A DNA stretch of 64,000 bases from Paracoccus yibinensis (GTDB lineage: Bacteria; Pseudomonadota; Alphaproteobacteria; Rhodobacterales; Rhodobacteraceae). This document shows positions 7,784 to 16,508 of the stretch, piece after piece; position 1 is the stretch's first letter; each line of letters begins with the position of its first letter. The notes under the pieces were generated by a model that was not told the origin of the DNA, made no database searches, and saw only the letters and a list, made by a program, of their open reading frames with translations. The position numbers and the translations under genes were made by a program. The stretch lies in assembly GCF_030846195.1 (NCBI RefSeq), contig NZ_JAVCWH010000005.1, forward strand, positions 124,001 through 188,000, given 5' to 3'.

Positions 7784-8850
7784 GACCCCGGTCCTTCCTC
7801 GGCCAGGATCCTTTCCGCTTCCTCGACCATCGGATTCCAGTCGAAGCGGGCGACGATGATGCCGTGGTCGTTGTATCCCAGCCGTTTCCGCTGGCTTTCC
7901 GTCGCGGTCAGGTGGTCGTTCAGCACGCGCATCTCCCGAAACGACCAGGACCGGATCGACGAGTGGTCATAAAAGGAATCCGACACCATGATGTGATCCA
8001 GCGACTCCATCTGGTTCTGGAAGATATAGGTGTAATAGACGTGCCGGAAGGATCGAAGCTGTTGCAGCTTCTCGACCGTGTACAGCCCTGCATCCGACTT
8101 GCTGCCCGCCGTGCTTTTGGCAAAGAAGCGATAGCCCGGGTTGCCCGTCAGCAATTCCGTCGAGACCGAGGTGGTGGCGTCGTTCAGATCGCCCAGGACC
8201 ACCACGGGCTTGTCGTTGCGGCGCATGGTGTCGTTCAGGATGGCGCGAAAGGCCCCGGCCTCGACCATGCGCCGGACATGCGACACCACGGTCTGCGCAA
8301 TGAATTTGTGACGACGAAGCACCGGGTTGTCGTCGTCGCCCTGCAGCGCGGTCGGCCCCTTGGATTTCAGGTGGGCGACAAAGACGGTGATGTCGGGGGT
8401 TCCATCGGCCTTGTTCACCAGCACGCGCAGCAGCGGGCGCGAAAACCTGCGGATGGTGACGCTGACCGATTCCTCGGCATCGCGAGCCTCCTCCAGGTCG
8501 ATGAAGCGGGCATCATCGGGCAAATCCGCGATCCATTCGGGCGGGCCTTGCAGCATCCCCTTGCGCACCGCAAGCGCCACCTGGATGCCCGGCGGATCGG
8601 TGGTGCGGGCCACCAGGTCATAGCGGCCGCGCAGCGCGGGGCGGTCGAAGATCTCGGCCAGGGCATCGGCGTTCCAGCATTCCTGAAAGCCGATGATGTC
8701 GGCGTCGATGTCGTCCAGGATGCGTTCGCTGAATGCGATTTTGGCGTCGTACTGGTCTTGGGTCCAGCCCGCGTCGTCATAGATTGGCTGGCCGGGCAGG
8801 TTGAGGTTCAACAGGTTGAAGTTGGCGATGCTGACGTCTTTGCGGGCCAT
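7780..8850 (-). CDS. Endonuclease/exonuclease/phosphatase (EEP) family protein
   Basis: A 356-residue protein with EEP superfamily motifs: an N-terminal SIANFNLLNLNLPG strand-turn (Asn12), the metal-binding Glu57 in DIIGFQECWN, a GDLNDATTS motif with the catalytic Asp and Asn, an SLDHIMVS motif, and NDHGI near the end with the final Asp-His pair. The family includes DNases, phosphodiesterases and lipid phosphatases; the substrate here is not predictable. There is no signal peptide. It converges with the winged-helix regulator, the two stop codons overlapping in a CTAG tetramer. It may belong functionally to the accessory block on its left. Confidence 0.82.
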   Translation of the reverse strand: MARKDVSIANFNLLNLNLPGQPIYDDAGWTQDQYDAKIAFSERILDDIDADIIGFQECWNADALAEIFDRPALRGRYDLVARTTDPPGIQVALAVRKGMLQGPPEWIADLPDDARFIDLEEARDAEESVSVTIRRFSRPLLRVLVNKADGTPDITVFVAHLKSKGPTALQGDDDNPVLRRHKFIAQTVVSHVRRMVEAGAFRAILNDTMRRNDKPVVVLGDLNDATTSVSTELLTGNPGYRFFAKSTAGSKSDAGLYTVEKLQQLRSFRHVYYTYIFQNQMESLDHIMVSDSFYDHSSIRSWSFREMRVLNDHLTATESQRKRLGYNDHGIIVARFDWNPMVEEAERILAEEGPGS

Positions 8851-8887
8851 CGGGATGCCTGTGAAAGCGAAGCCATGCCCGATCCTA

Positions 8888-9676
8888 TCACGGAACCCGG
8901 ATCATTCCCGCCGCTATCTGGGCATGCAGGCGCGGACCGGCCACGATCATCCCGTCCACCATGGCGCGCGCGCTGTTGAAGCGCATGGGACCGCCGTGGC
9001 GGTCGGTCGCCATCGCGCCCGCGCGCTGGGCGATCAGGCTGCCCGCGGCGATGTCCCATTCCCAGACATGGCGCACCGACAGGGCGGCATCGAAGCGCCC
9101 CTCGGCCACCAGGCACAGCCGCCAGGCCAGAGATGGGCGGAATTCGCGGCGAAAGGGCGGAGCCTTGCCATCCTTCCAATGCTCGGGCTCGGTCGCGGAC
9201 TTGTAGGTCAGCACGCGCGCGCCCTGGATGCCTGCCTTGCTGGGTCGGATCGGCCGGCCGTTCAGCAGCGCCGGGCCGTCGGCATGGGCGGTGAAGGTCA
9301 GATCCATCGCGGGCAGATGGACCACTGCGGCCACGATCCGGTCCCCTTCGGCAATCGCCAGCGAATGCGCAAAGCCCGCCTGACCGGCGATAAAGGCGCG
9401 GGTGCCGTCGATGGGGTCGATGATGAAGCAATGCCGCGCATCCAGGCGGGATGCGTCGGCCTCGCTTTCCTCGGACAGCCAGCCATAGTCGGGCCGCGCC
9501 GTGGTCAGCATCTCGCGCAGGGTGTCGTTGACGGCCAGATCCGCCTCGGTCACGGGACCGGCGTCGCCGGGCTTGTCCCAGGCCTTAGGCTCGGCCTTCC
9601 AGAAGGACAGGGCGATCGGTCCTGCGGCCTGCGCGGCCTGCGCAAGCAGCGCCAGATCGTCCTCAGGCCCCGGCAA
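8888..9676 (-). CDS. cysQ: Inositol monophosphatase family / 3'(2'),5'-bisphosphate nucleotidase CysQ-like
   Basis: A 262-residue protein with the complete IMPase metal and substrate motifs: VTEADLAVN (Asp46), WLSEES (Glu69/Glu70), DPIDGTRAF (Asp87, Asp90) and WEWDIAAG near residue 205. CysQ dephosphorylates PAP formed in sulfate assimilation; close relatives act on inositol phosphates, and length and motif order suit CysQ. It overlaps the end of the pmbA gene by 14 bases, so the two are co-transcribed. A sulfate-activation locus (cysD-cysNC) lies 20 kb away. Whether it is a true CysQ or a generic inositol phosphatase is open. Confidence 0.75.
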   Translation of the reverse strand: MPGPEDDLALLAQAAQAAGPIALSFWKAEPKAWDKPGDAGPVTEADLAVNDTLREMLTTARPDYGWLSEESEADASRLDARHCFIIDPIDGTRAFIAGQAGFAHSLAIAEGDRIVAAVVHLPAMDLTFTAHADGPALLNGRPIRPSKAGIQGARVLTYKSATEPEHWKDGKAPPFRREFRPSLAWRLCLVAEGRFDAALSVRHVWEWDIAAGSLIAQRAGAMATDRHGGPMRFNSARAMVDGMIVAGPRLHAQIAAGMIRVP

Positions 9677-11012
9677 CGGTCATCCCCCGGACCAGAATGC
9701 TGCCTGCCTCGATCCCCCGCCAGGGCAGGGCGTCATTCGCCGCCTCGATCGTCATCAGCATGTCGCGCAGATTGCCCGCGATGGTGCATTCGTTGACCGG
9801 CCAGGCGATGCGGCCCCCTTCCACCCAGAAGCCTGCGGCGCCCCGCGAATAATTCCCGGTGGTGCCATTGATCGAGGCACCCAGCATGGACGTGACGATC
9901 AGGCCCGTCCCCATATCCGCGATCAGGTCTTCGGGCGTGGCGGTGCCCGGCGTCAGGATCACGTTGCTGTTCGTGGGCGAGGGTGCCGACGACAGGCCCC
10001 GCGCAGCCGATGCCGTGCTGTCCATCCCCAGCTTGCGGGCGGTCGCCAGATCCAGTGTCCAGCCTTGCAGGACGCCGCCCTCCACGATTTTGCGGGCGCG
10101 GGTCGGCAAGCCCTCGGCGTCGAAGGGCCGGGACGAGGGATAGCGCGGGCGCAGCGGATCTTCGGTGAGGTCGAAACCTTCGGGCAACACCGGCTGGCCC
10201 AGATCCTTGCGCAGCCAGCTTGCGCCGCGCGCGACCGCCGTGCCGTTCACCGCAGACAGAAGATGGCCGATCAGCGACGAGGCGACGCGCCGGTCATAAA
10301 GGATCGGAAAGGCGCCGGTGGGCGGCTTCCTGGACCCTGCGCGGGCCAGCGTGCGTTCCGCCGCCAGGTGGCCGATGTCTTCGGGGGCGGGCAGATCCTC
10401 GGCCCAGACGCGCGATTCGCCGGCATAGTCGCGTTCCATCCCCAGCCCCTCGCCGGTGATGGCCACAGTGGATATCGCATGGGTCGTGCGACCATAGCCC
10501 CCCGAAAACCCGTTCGAGGCCGCAAGCCACAGGAATCGGCGGCTGAAGGATGCATTGGCCGATTCCACCTGGGAAATGCCCGGCATGTCGCGCGCCGCGG
10601 CTTCGGCCCGCAGGGCCAGGTCCTGCAGGTGGTCGGGCGAGGGATCCGGCCGGTCGTCGGCGATCTGCAATCCGGCCGCGTCGCGATGGCGGGCAAGCTG
10701 GTCGGGGTCGGCCAGGCCAAGGTTGTCATCGACCGGCGCCTCGCGCGCCATGGCGACGGCGCGTTCGGCCATCTCGGCGATGGTGGCCGGGCTGTGGCTT
10801 GATGCGGACACGCTGGCCTGCCGTCCGCCGATCAGAACGCGAAGGCCGATTTCCACGCCTTCCGCCCGGTCGGCATGTTCCAGGGCGCCGCCGCGCATGT
10901 CGATGCTGATGGACTGTCCGCTGGCGGTCAGCGCGTCGGCCTGGTCGGCCCCCGCCCGCCGCGCCGCATCCACCAGAGATTCAGCCAGCGACTGCAAATC
11001 CACGGGTGACAT
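9663..11012 (-). CDS. pmbA: TldE/PmbA family metalloprotease subunit
   Basis: A 449-residue protein of the TldD/PmbA family, of typical length. Visible features are the N-terminal ADQADALTASGQS segment, the central SRFLW-type strand, and the C-terminal SNVILTPG, NGTTGNYSRGAAGFWVEGG and INECTIAGN-like stretch (here VNECTIAGNLRDM). PmbA is the TldE subunit that pairs with TldD to form a zinc protease acting on unfolded peptides. TldE lacks the HExxxH zinc motif, and none is seen here. No tldD gene is in the window. It is the upstream gene of a two-gene unit with cysQ. Confidence 0.9.
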   Translation of the reverse strand: MSPVDLQSLAESLVDAARRAGADQADALTASGQSISIDMRGGALEHADRAEGVEIGLRVLIGGRQASVSASSHSPATIAEMAERAVAMAREAPVDDNLGLADPDQLARHRDAAGLQIADDRPDPSPDHLQDLALRAEAAARDMPGISQVESANASFSRRFLWLAASNGFSGGYGRTTHAISTVAITGEGLGMERDYAGESRVWAEDLPAPEDIGHLAAERTLARAGSRKPPTGAFPILYDRRVASSLIGHLLSAVNGTAVARGASWLRKDLGQPVLPEGFDLTEDPLRPRYPSSRPFDAEGLPTRARKIVEGGVLQGWTLDLATARKLGMDSTASAARGLSSAPSPTNSNVILTPGTATPEDLIADMGTGLIVTSMLGASINGTTGNYSRGAAGFWVEGGRIAWPVNECTIAGNLRDMLMTIEAANDALPWRGIEAGSILVRGMTVAGA

Positions 11013-11036
11013 CGCGCCTCTCCTGTCCTGCGCATG

Positions 11037-11063
11037 GAAAAGGCCGGGACCATGGCCCCGGCC
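11037..11063 (-). terminator. Intrinsic terminator after the DUF2125-type gene
   Basis: On the minus strand, GGCCGGG and CCCGGCC arms around an 8-base loop are followed by TTTT. It starts 20 bases beyond the stop of the secreted-protein gene ending at 11084 and so most likely terminates that leftward transcript before pmbA. Confidence 0.6.
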
Positions 11064-11083
11064 CCCGGCCCCGGGGCCTGCGT

Positions 11084-12700
11084 TTACTTGACCTGCTGGC
11101 CGTTGGCGAAGATCTGTCCGCCCTCGCGGAACTCGATCTCGGACGTCAGCCGGTCGGGATTGCCCTCGGCGGGCTTGGCGAACATTGCCAGCATCATGCG
11201 CATCCCCATCATCTGTTCCTGGGGCACAAGGCCCATGGCGACCAGCTTGTCCATCAATCCGTTGACGCCTTCGAAACTGCCGGTCAACTGGCCCACCGGT
11301 TCATTCGGATTGTCGCCGAATTCCAGGCTGCCGGTGATGTCGGCCGTGGCGCCCACGGCATCCAGGGCGATCCGGTTGACGTTCAGGGTCTTGGGCATGA
11401 ACGGAGCCTCTGGCACCGCGTCGGTCTGGGGTTGCGCCTGGGCGGGATCGAACAGATCCTGCGACACCACCGCATCGCCCGACAGATCGACGGTCAGGCT
11501 GGCGGGGTCGCGGGGCAGCTGGCTGGTCGGGTCGAACAGGTTCCAGATCGCATCCCCGAAGGTCAGGTCTTCCAGGGCATAGACGAACTTGAAGGGCTGC
11601 GCGGCCTCTGCCTGCGACACTGGGATCAGCATTTCCGCACCGATGCGTTCGACGCCGTAGCTGATCGGGAAGGGCAGGGTGGCAAGGGTCATCTCGGCCG
11701 CCGCATCGGCGGTCGCCGCCTTGTAGCCCAGGCCCTGTTCCGACATCTGGAAGGCGATATCGGTGGCCCCGGTGGAAAAGCTGCCCTTGCCGGACTGGTC
11801 CTGCCCGTTTTCGTCCTTGCCCGTGACGTCGAAGCTGCCTTGCAGGGTTTCATAGGTCAGGGTCGTTTCCAGCACCAGCCCGGCGGCCAGGGCCTCGGCC
11901 AGCTGGGTGCCCAGGTCGAAGGACTGACCGGGGGTCTTTCCCGTGCCCTGGCTGGTCAGGTCGGTCAGCGCCACCTGGAAATCCACCGTGCCGCCGCCCA
12001 CGCCGGCGTCGTCGGCAGGCATCTGGGCCTCGATCTGCATCGCCGCCTTGGCGGCCTTCATGTCGAAGGTCGTGTTCATGCCGCCATCCGCCGCCGCGAC
12101 ATTGCGCTGCGACCCGGCAAGGTCGGTGACGCTGCCGGTGACGGGGATCGTCACATCCTGTCCCGGCTCGGTCGGCAGGTCGAAATCGAATTCCAGCGTG
12201 GGATAGGTGAATTCGTACAGCATATCCTCGGGCATGCCGGACACGACCATTTCATTGCCCGGCATCCTGATCGTGCCGGTCATGGTCATCTCGACCATCT
12301 CGGGCGCCTCATCGGGTGCCGCGGGGTCGGCAGGGGCGTCGGCGCCCGCGTCGGGCGCGGCTTCGGTCGTTTCCTCTTCCTGGGGAACGGGCGCCATGAA
12401 GCTGCTGTCCACCGCTACATCGCCGTCGATCACAACGCGGACCCGCGCGTCGCCGGTTTCCTGGAAGGTCATCTTCGGAAGCGTGATCGTGCTGTTTCCG
12501 GTTTCGCCCGGCATCGAGAAGACGGCATCGGTGACGGTCAGCGTGTTGCCCGCGTCCTCGACGTCGCCGGTGACCTGATATCCGTATTCTGTGCCGTATT
12601 CCTGCAGGTTTTCCCAGACCTGCGCGGGTGTGACATCCGCCAGGACGGGTGCGGCGCCAAGGATCAGCGCAAGGGTGGAGGTTGCGGTGAAGCGGAACAT
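11084..12700 (-). CDS. DUF2125-type secreted protein
   Basis: A 538-residue protein with an N-terminal signal peptide (MFRFTATSTLALILGAAPVLA). The start at 12700 was chosen for the signal peptide and an AAAGG ribosome site 8 bases upstream, although the frame extends to 13114 through the divergent crotonase gene. The rest is a long, beta-rich, Met/Asp/Gln-rich chain with repeated strand patterns (TDLTSQG, SFDVTGKDENGQ). Residues 100-132 are a low-complexity acidic Ala/Pro/Glu stretch. It resembles the alphaproteobacterial DUF2125 family, whose function is unknown; the repeated strands suggest a lipid-binding or envelope role, as inference. Confidence 0.7.
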   Translation of the reverse strand: MFRFTATSTLALILGAAPVLADVTPAQVWENLQEYGTEYGYQVTGDVEDAGNTLTVTDAVFSMPGETGNSTITLPKMTFQETGDARVRVVIDGDVAVDSSFMAPVPQEEETTEAAPDAGADAPADPAAPDEAPEMVEMTMTGTIRMPGNEMVVSGMPEDMLYEFTYPTLEFDFDLPTEPGQDVTIPVTGSVTDLAGSQRNVAAADGGMNTTFDMKAAKAAMQIEAQMPADDAGVGGGTVDFQVALTDLTSQGTGKTPGQSFDLGTQLAEALAAGLVLETTLTYETLQGSFDVTGKDENGQDQSGKGSFSTGATDIAFQMSEQGLGYKAATADAAAEMTLATLPFPISYGVERIGAEMLIPVSQAEAAQPFKFVYALEDLTFGDAIWNLFDPTSQLPRDPASLTVDLSGDAVVSQDLFDPAQAQPQTDAVPEAPFMPKTLNVNRIALDAVGATADITGSLEFGDNPNEPVGQLTGSFEGVNGLMDKLVAMGLVPQEQMMGMRMMLAMFAKPAEGNPDRLTSEIEFREGGQIFANGQQVK

Positions 12701-12776
12701 GCCAAAGACCTTTCGGAGAACCTGAGCTTGTGGGATTTGTGGCACAGCGGCCCGTCCGCGCCAAGGGAGCAATCGC
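12701..12776. promoter_or_regulatory. Divergent promoter region
   Basis: A 76-base gap between the leftward DUF2125-type gene and the rightward crotonase gene. It must hold both promoters unless leaders overlap coding sequence. No confident -35/-10 pair or operator was recognised. Confidence 0.3.
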
Positions 12777-13391
12777 GTGATCCGTTTCGTGAACCAGGAT
12801 GGCCTGGCCATCGTCACCCTCGACCGGCCCGGCAAGGCCAATTCGCTGACCGCAGGAATGCTGGCCGATCTGGTTGCGGCGTTCGACCGGATCGCGGCGG
12901 CCGGCGATGTCCGCGCCGTGGTGCTGACCGGGGCGGGCAAGATCTTTTCCGCCGGCGCCGATCTGGACGAGGCAAGGGCCGGGCTTGCGACATCGCCCGA
13001 ATGGGAACGGGTGTCGGGACGTATCAGTGCCCTGCCCTGCCTGACGATCGCCGCGTTGAACGGCACGCTGGCGGGCGGGGCCTTCGGCATGGCGCTGGCC
13101 TGCGACCTGCGCATCGCCGTGCCGGACGCGCGGTTCTTCTATCCGGTGATGCGGCTGGGCTTCCTGCCCCAGCCGTCCGATCCCCTGCGTCTTGCGCGTC
13201 TGGTCGGGCCGGCGCGGGCCAAGATGATCCTGATGGCTGGCCAGCGGATCGGCGCGCCCGAGGCGCTGGCCTGGGGCCTGATCGACCGCATCGCGGAACC
13301 CGGCGCCCTGATGGACGCGGCCCGCGCCCTGGCCGCCGACGCCCTGGGCGCAGCGCCCGGCCATGTCGCGGCCATCAAGGCGATGATCTGA
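12777..13391 (+). CDS. Short enoyl-CoA hydratase/isomerase (crotonase) family protein
   Basis: A 204-residue member of the crotonase superfamily. Both oxyanion-hole regions are present: GAGKIFSAGADLDEA (about residues 52-66) and NGTLAGGAFGMALACDLRIA (about 94-113). It is 50-60 residues shorter than usual, ending after AIKAMI where the C-terminal helices should start, so it may be a minimal form. The ATG is preceded by AAGGGAGCA, a good ribosome site. No fatty acid or amino acid degradation genes adjoin it, so its substrate cannot be inferred. It could hydrate enoyl-CoA or isomerise or hydrolyse a related acyl-CoA. Confidence 0.85.
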   Translation: MIRFVNQDGLAIVTLDRPGKANSLTAGMLADLVAAFDRIAAAGDVRAVVLTGAGKIFSAGADLDEARAGLATSPEWERVSGRISALPCLTIAALNGTLAGGAFGMALACDLRIAVPDARFFYPVMRLGFLPQPSDPLRLARLVGPARAKMILMAGQRIGAPEALAWGLIDRIAEPGALMDAARALAADALGAAPGHVAAIKAMI

Positions 13392-13566
13392 CCTGAAGCG
13401 CCGCCGGGCCGTGACGGAACATTGTCCCGGCCTGCCCGTTTCCCCCGCGTCCCTTGTCCCAAGGCTGCGCTGCAGCCGCCTATCCTGTCCCTTTTTGCTG
13501 GCCGGGGCTTGCGGCCCGCCATCGCCCGGCGCATCTCAAGACCAAGTAGAATAAGGAGTTTTCGCC

Positions 13567-14331
13567 ATGCGCAACCTGATCCTGACCGCCGCCCTGGCCC
13601 TGACGACCGCCCTGCCCGCCACGGCCGAGACGATCCGCGTCGGCATGTCGGGGGGCTATTTCCCCTTTACTTTCACCCGTGCCGACGAATTGCAGGGCTT
13701 CGAGGTGGATCTGATGAACGCCATCGGCGAGATCACCGGCGACGACATCGAATTCGTCACCATGTCCTTTTCCGGGCTGATCGGCGCGCTGGAATCGGGG
13801 CGCATCGACACGGTGGCCAACCAGATCACCATCACCCCCGAGCGCGAGGCGAAGTTCGCCTTTACCCAGCCCTATGTCTATGATGGCGCGCAGGTCGTGG
13901 TGAAGGCGGGCAACGAAGACGCCATCACCGGGCCGGAAAGCCTGTCGGGCAAGTCGGTGGCCGTGAACCTGGGATCGAATTTCGAGGAACTGCTGCGTGG
14001 CCTGCCCAATGCGTCGGAAATCGACATCCGCACCTATGAATCCAACATCGAACAGGATACCGCCCTTGGCCGGGTCGATGCCTTCGTGATGGACCGCGTG
14101 TCCTCGGCCCAGGTGATCAAGGAAAGTCCCCTGCCCCTGGCCCTTGCCGGTCAGCCCTTCAGCGAGATCCGCAACGCCCTGCCCTTCCGCAACGACGAAG
14201 CCGGACAGGCCCTGCGCGACAAGGTCGATGCGGCGATCACCACGCTGAAGGAAAACGGCCGACTGGCCGAGATTTCGCAGAAATGGCTGGACGCCGATGT
14301 CACGAAGCCCCTGGCCGACCCTGCTGAATGA
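13567..14331 (+). CDS. Amino acid (cystine-type) ABC transporter, periplasmic binding protein
   Basis: A 254-residue family 3 solute-binding protein with a cleavable signal peptide ending TALPATA-ET. Typical features are GGYFPFTF, GFEVDLMNAIGE, a TITPERE hinge motif and a YVYDGAQVVV strand. AAGGAG stands 8 bases before the ATG. It is the first gene of a three-gene importer: its stop overlaps the permease start. The combination of one permease and this binding protein is typical of cystine or polar amino acid uptake (TcyABC/FliY type). The exact ligand is inferred only. Confidence 0.88.
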   Translation: MRNLILTAALALTTALPATAETIRVGMSGGYFPFTFTRADELQGFEVDLMNAIGEITGDDIEFVTMSFSGLIGALESGRIDTVANQITITPEREAKFAFTQPYVYDGAQVVVKAGNEDAITGPESLSGKSVAVNLGSNFEELLRGLPNASEIDIRTYESNIEQDTALGRVDAFVMDRVSSAQVIKESPLPLALAGQPFSEIRNALPFRNDEAGQALRDKVDAAITTLKENGRLAEISQKWLDADVTKPLADPAE

Positions 14332-15002
14332 GGCCGCTTGACACCGCCTACATGTGGGATCTGGTGCCGATCATCCTCGGCTATGTTCCCCTGACGCTGG
14401 GAATGGCGCTTGTCGCGATGGCGGCGGCGCTGGTGCTGGCAGCCGTCCTGGCGATCGTGCGCGTGCTGCGCATCCCGGTCGCCGACAGCCTTGTGGCAGT
14501 GTTCATCAGCTTCTTTCGTGGCACGCCTTTGCTGGTGCAGTTGTTCCTGTTCTATTACGGGCTGCCGCAATTGCTGCCTGCCCTGACCAATATCGACGGG
14601 ATCACGGCAGCGGTGATCGGCCTGACGCTGCATTTCTCGGCCTATATGGCCGAAAGCATCCGCGGCGCGATTCTGGGCGTGGACCGCAGCCAGTGGGAGG
14701 CAGCAGCCTCGATCGGCATGACCCAAGGCCAGCTTCTGCGGCGGATCGTCCTGCCGCAGGCATCGCGCGTCGCGGCGCCCACGCTGATGAACTACTTCAT
14801 CGACCTGATCAAAAGCACGTCCCTGGCCTTCACCCTGGGCGTGACCGAGATGATGGGCGCGGCGCAGAAGGAGGCGGCCGGCAGCTTTTTGTATCTGGAA
14901 GCCTTCCTGGTCGTCGCCGTGATCTACTGGATCATGGTCGAGGTCCTGTCGGTGGGTCAACGCTGGATGGAACGCCATCTGGGAAAGGCGGTGGCGCGGT
15001 GA
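14328..15002 (+). CDS. Amino acid (cystine-type) ABC transporter permease
   Basis: A 224-residue HisM-type inner-membrane permease with about five transmembrane segments and the EAA loop (EAAASIGMTQGQLLRRIVLPQA, with the conserved Gly) that docks the ATPase. The FFRGTPLLVQLF motif is diagnostic of polar amino acid permeases. The start overlaps the binding-protein stop (ATGA), and its stop overlaps the GTG start of the ATPase gene, so all three are translationally coupled. Confidence 0.9.
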   Translation: MRPLDTAYMWDLVPIILGYVPLTLGMALVAMAAALVLAAVLAIVRVLRIPVADSLVAVFISFFRGTPLLVQLFLFYYGLPQLLPALTNIDGITAAVIGLTLHFSAYMAESIRGAILGVDRSQWEAAASIGMTQGQLLRRIVLPQASRVAAPTLMNYFIDLIKSTSLAFTLGVTEMMGAAQKEAAGSFLYLEAFLVVAVIYWIMVEVLSVGQRWMERHLGKAVAR

Positions 15003-15739
15003 AATGCGAGATCGACATTGCCGGGCTGACGAAGCGGTTCGGAACGAACACCGTTCTGGACGGCATCGACCTGTGCCTGAAACCGGGCGAGCGGGTGGCG
15101 ATCATCGGCCCTTCGGGCACCGGCAAATCGACGCTGCTGCGATGCCTGAACTGGCTGGATGCGCCCGATGCCGGCCGGATCACGGTGGGCGATCTGTCGG
15201 TGGACGCGGCCCATGCCACGCGTGCGCAGATCCTGGCGCTGCGGCGGCGGACGGGGTTCGTGTTCCAGAACTATGCCCTGTTCGCCAACAAGACCGCCCG
15301 GCAGAACATCACCGAAGGGCTGACGACCGTGCGCGGCTGGTCCCAGGCCAAGGCCGCTGCCCGCGCGGACGAGATCCTGGCCCAGATCGGGCTGGCCGAC
15401 CGGGGCGACAGCTATCCTTCGGCCATGTCGGGTGGGCAGCAACAGCGCGTGGGAATCGGCCGCGCGATGGCGCTGGATGCCGATCTTCTGCTGTTCGACG
15501 AACCGACCAGTGCGCTGGATCCCGAATGGGTGGGCGAAGTGCTGGATCTGATCCGCAGCATCGCCGATGGGCGCCAGACCATGCTGATCGTCACGCACGA
15601 AATGCAATTTGCCCGGGAAATCGCCGATAGAATCGTCTTCATGGATGGCGGGCGGATCGTCGAACAAGGCCCGCCCGCCCGGATTTTCGGCGATCCCCAG
15701 GATGATCGCACCCGCGCTTTCCTGCGCCGGGTCGGCTGA
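14999..15739 (+). CDS. Amino acid (cystine-type) ABC transporter ATP-binding protein
   Basis: A 246-residue ABC ATPase. It starts at GTG 14999, overlapping the permease stop (GTGA); this start restores a full N-terminal strand (KCEIDIAGLTKRFG), and the frame upstream is the permease shadow. Walker A is GPSGTGKST, the signature MSGGQQQR, Walker B LLLFDEPTSALD, and the switch His lies in VTHEMQFA. VFQNYALFANKT is the Q-loop. It powers the importer encoded just upstream. No terminator was recognised after it. Confidence 0.9.
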   Translation: MKCEIDIAGLTKRFGTNTVLDGIDLCLKPGERVAIIGPSGTGKSTLLRCLNWLDAPDAGRITVGDLSVDAAHATRAQILALRRRTGFVFQNYALFANKTARQNITEGLTTVRGWSQAKAAARADEILAQIGLADRGDSYPSAMSGGQQQRVGIGRAMALDADLLLFDEPTSALDPEWVGEVLDLIRSIADGRQTMLIVTHEMQFAREIADRIVFMDGGRIVEQGPPARIFGDPQDDRTRAFLRRVG

Positions 15740-15830
15740 GAGAAGAAACATCTCTATTCGCCGAAGTATTTGAAAGCGTAAAACACGACTTTTGTGATAG
15801 ATTATTGACAGTAGTCGTGGAGACCCGGTG

Positions 15831-16067
15831 ATGGACGGATTTGCCCCCTGCATCGATCATGTCCGTGGACGGCGCAGCACTGGCCTTGCCCCGGTCGAGA
15901 CAGCCTTGCGGCCCGCCCAGGCCAAGCAGGTCCTGGTCAAGCGATCGTTTCGTTCCCTGCCGTCTATCTGCGAGGACGAAGGAGTCAATCTTGGAAGCCT
16001 GGTGATCCCGGTCGTCCTGGCCTCCAACCTTGTCGTCTGGATCGCGGTTCTTGCGATGCTTTTCTAG
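15831..16067 (+). CDS. Small protein with a C-terminal membrane segment
   Basis: A 78-residue hypothetical protein. The ATG at 15831 has GGAG 8 bases upstream; GTG three bases earlier is an alternative. The first 50 residues are soluble and basic; the last 25 are a hydrophobic segment (LVIPVVLASNLVVWIAVLAMLF) ending at the stop, so it could be tail-anchored. A TTGACA hexamer at 15805-15810 is a possible -35 element, without a clear -10. No family was recognised, and its reality rests on the ribosome site and the membrane segment. Confidence 0.5.
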   Translation: MDGFAPCIDHVRGRRSTGLAPVETALRPAQAKQVLVKRSFRSLPSICEDEGVNLGSLVIPVVLASNLVVWIAVLAMLF

Positions 16068-16076
16068 CCTGGGCAG

Positions 16077-16508
16077 TCAGCGCAGCCCGGCGGTCTGATA
16101 ATAGACATCCACGTCGCGCGCCGTGTCATAGCCGATGCCCGAGGCGATGATGCAGCTTGTATCGTCCCTGCGCGGCACGACCAGGGTCCAGGTGCCCATC
16201 TGATCGGACGCCCAAAGCTCGGTCGCGGCATGGCCGTCGCCCGGCACCGGGGCTTCGTTGAAATCCTGCTGCAAGGTCTGGTGGATTTCGGAATCGGTGG
16301 CGCAATAGGGCTGATCGCCCACGGCCATGTCGGACACGGGCAGATCCTGCGCCTGCTCCAGAAGGGTGGCGGTATCGACACCCGCCATGGCGGGCCAGGC
16401 CTGCACGGGCTGGTCCGGGCGCGTTGCAGAGGCGGCAGGCATGGCCAGAAGGGCCGCGACGCTGCCGGCCATCCCGAAGCGGGCGATGCGGATTGCGATG
16501 CGGGTCAT
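16077..16508 (-). CDS. Secreted hypothetical protein
   Basis: A 143-residue protein with a signal peptide (hydrophobic SVAALLAMPAASA, probable cleavage near residue 29). The mature part has two Cys (PYCATDSE and TSCIIASG) that could form a disulfide, and a conserved-looking core, ELWASDQMGTWTLVVPR followed by GIGYDTARDVDVYY. Proteins of this pattern occur in Rhodobacteraceae, but I know no function. It converges with the small membrane protein to the left and diverges from glucokinase. Confidence 0.7.
   Translation of the reverse strand: MTRIAIRIARFGMAGSVAALLAMPAASATRPDQPVQAWPAMAGVDTATLLEQAQDLPVSDMAVGDQPYCATDSEIHQTLQQDFNEAPVPGDGHAATELWASDQMGTWTLVVPRRDDTSCIIASGIGYDTARDVDVYYQTAGLR

Noticed and set aside
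12701..13114. Upstream extension of the DUF2125-type gene into the crotonase gene
   Set aside because: The signal peptide and ribosome site put the start at 12700, and the crotonase on the other strand has clear motifs.
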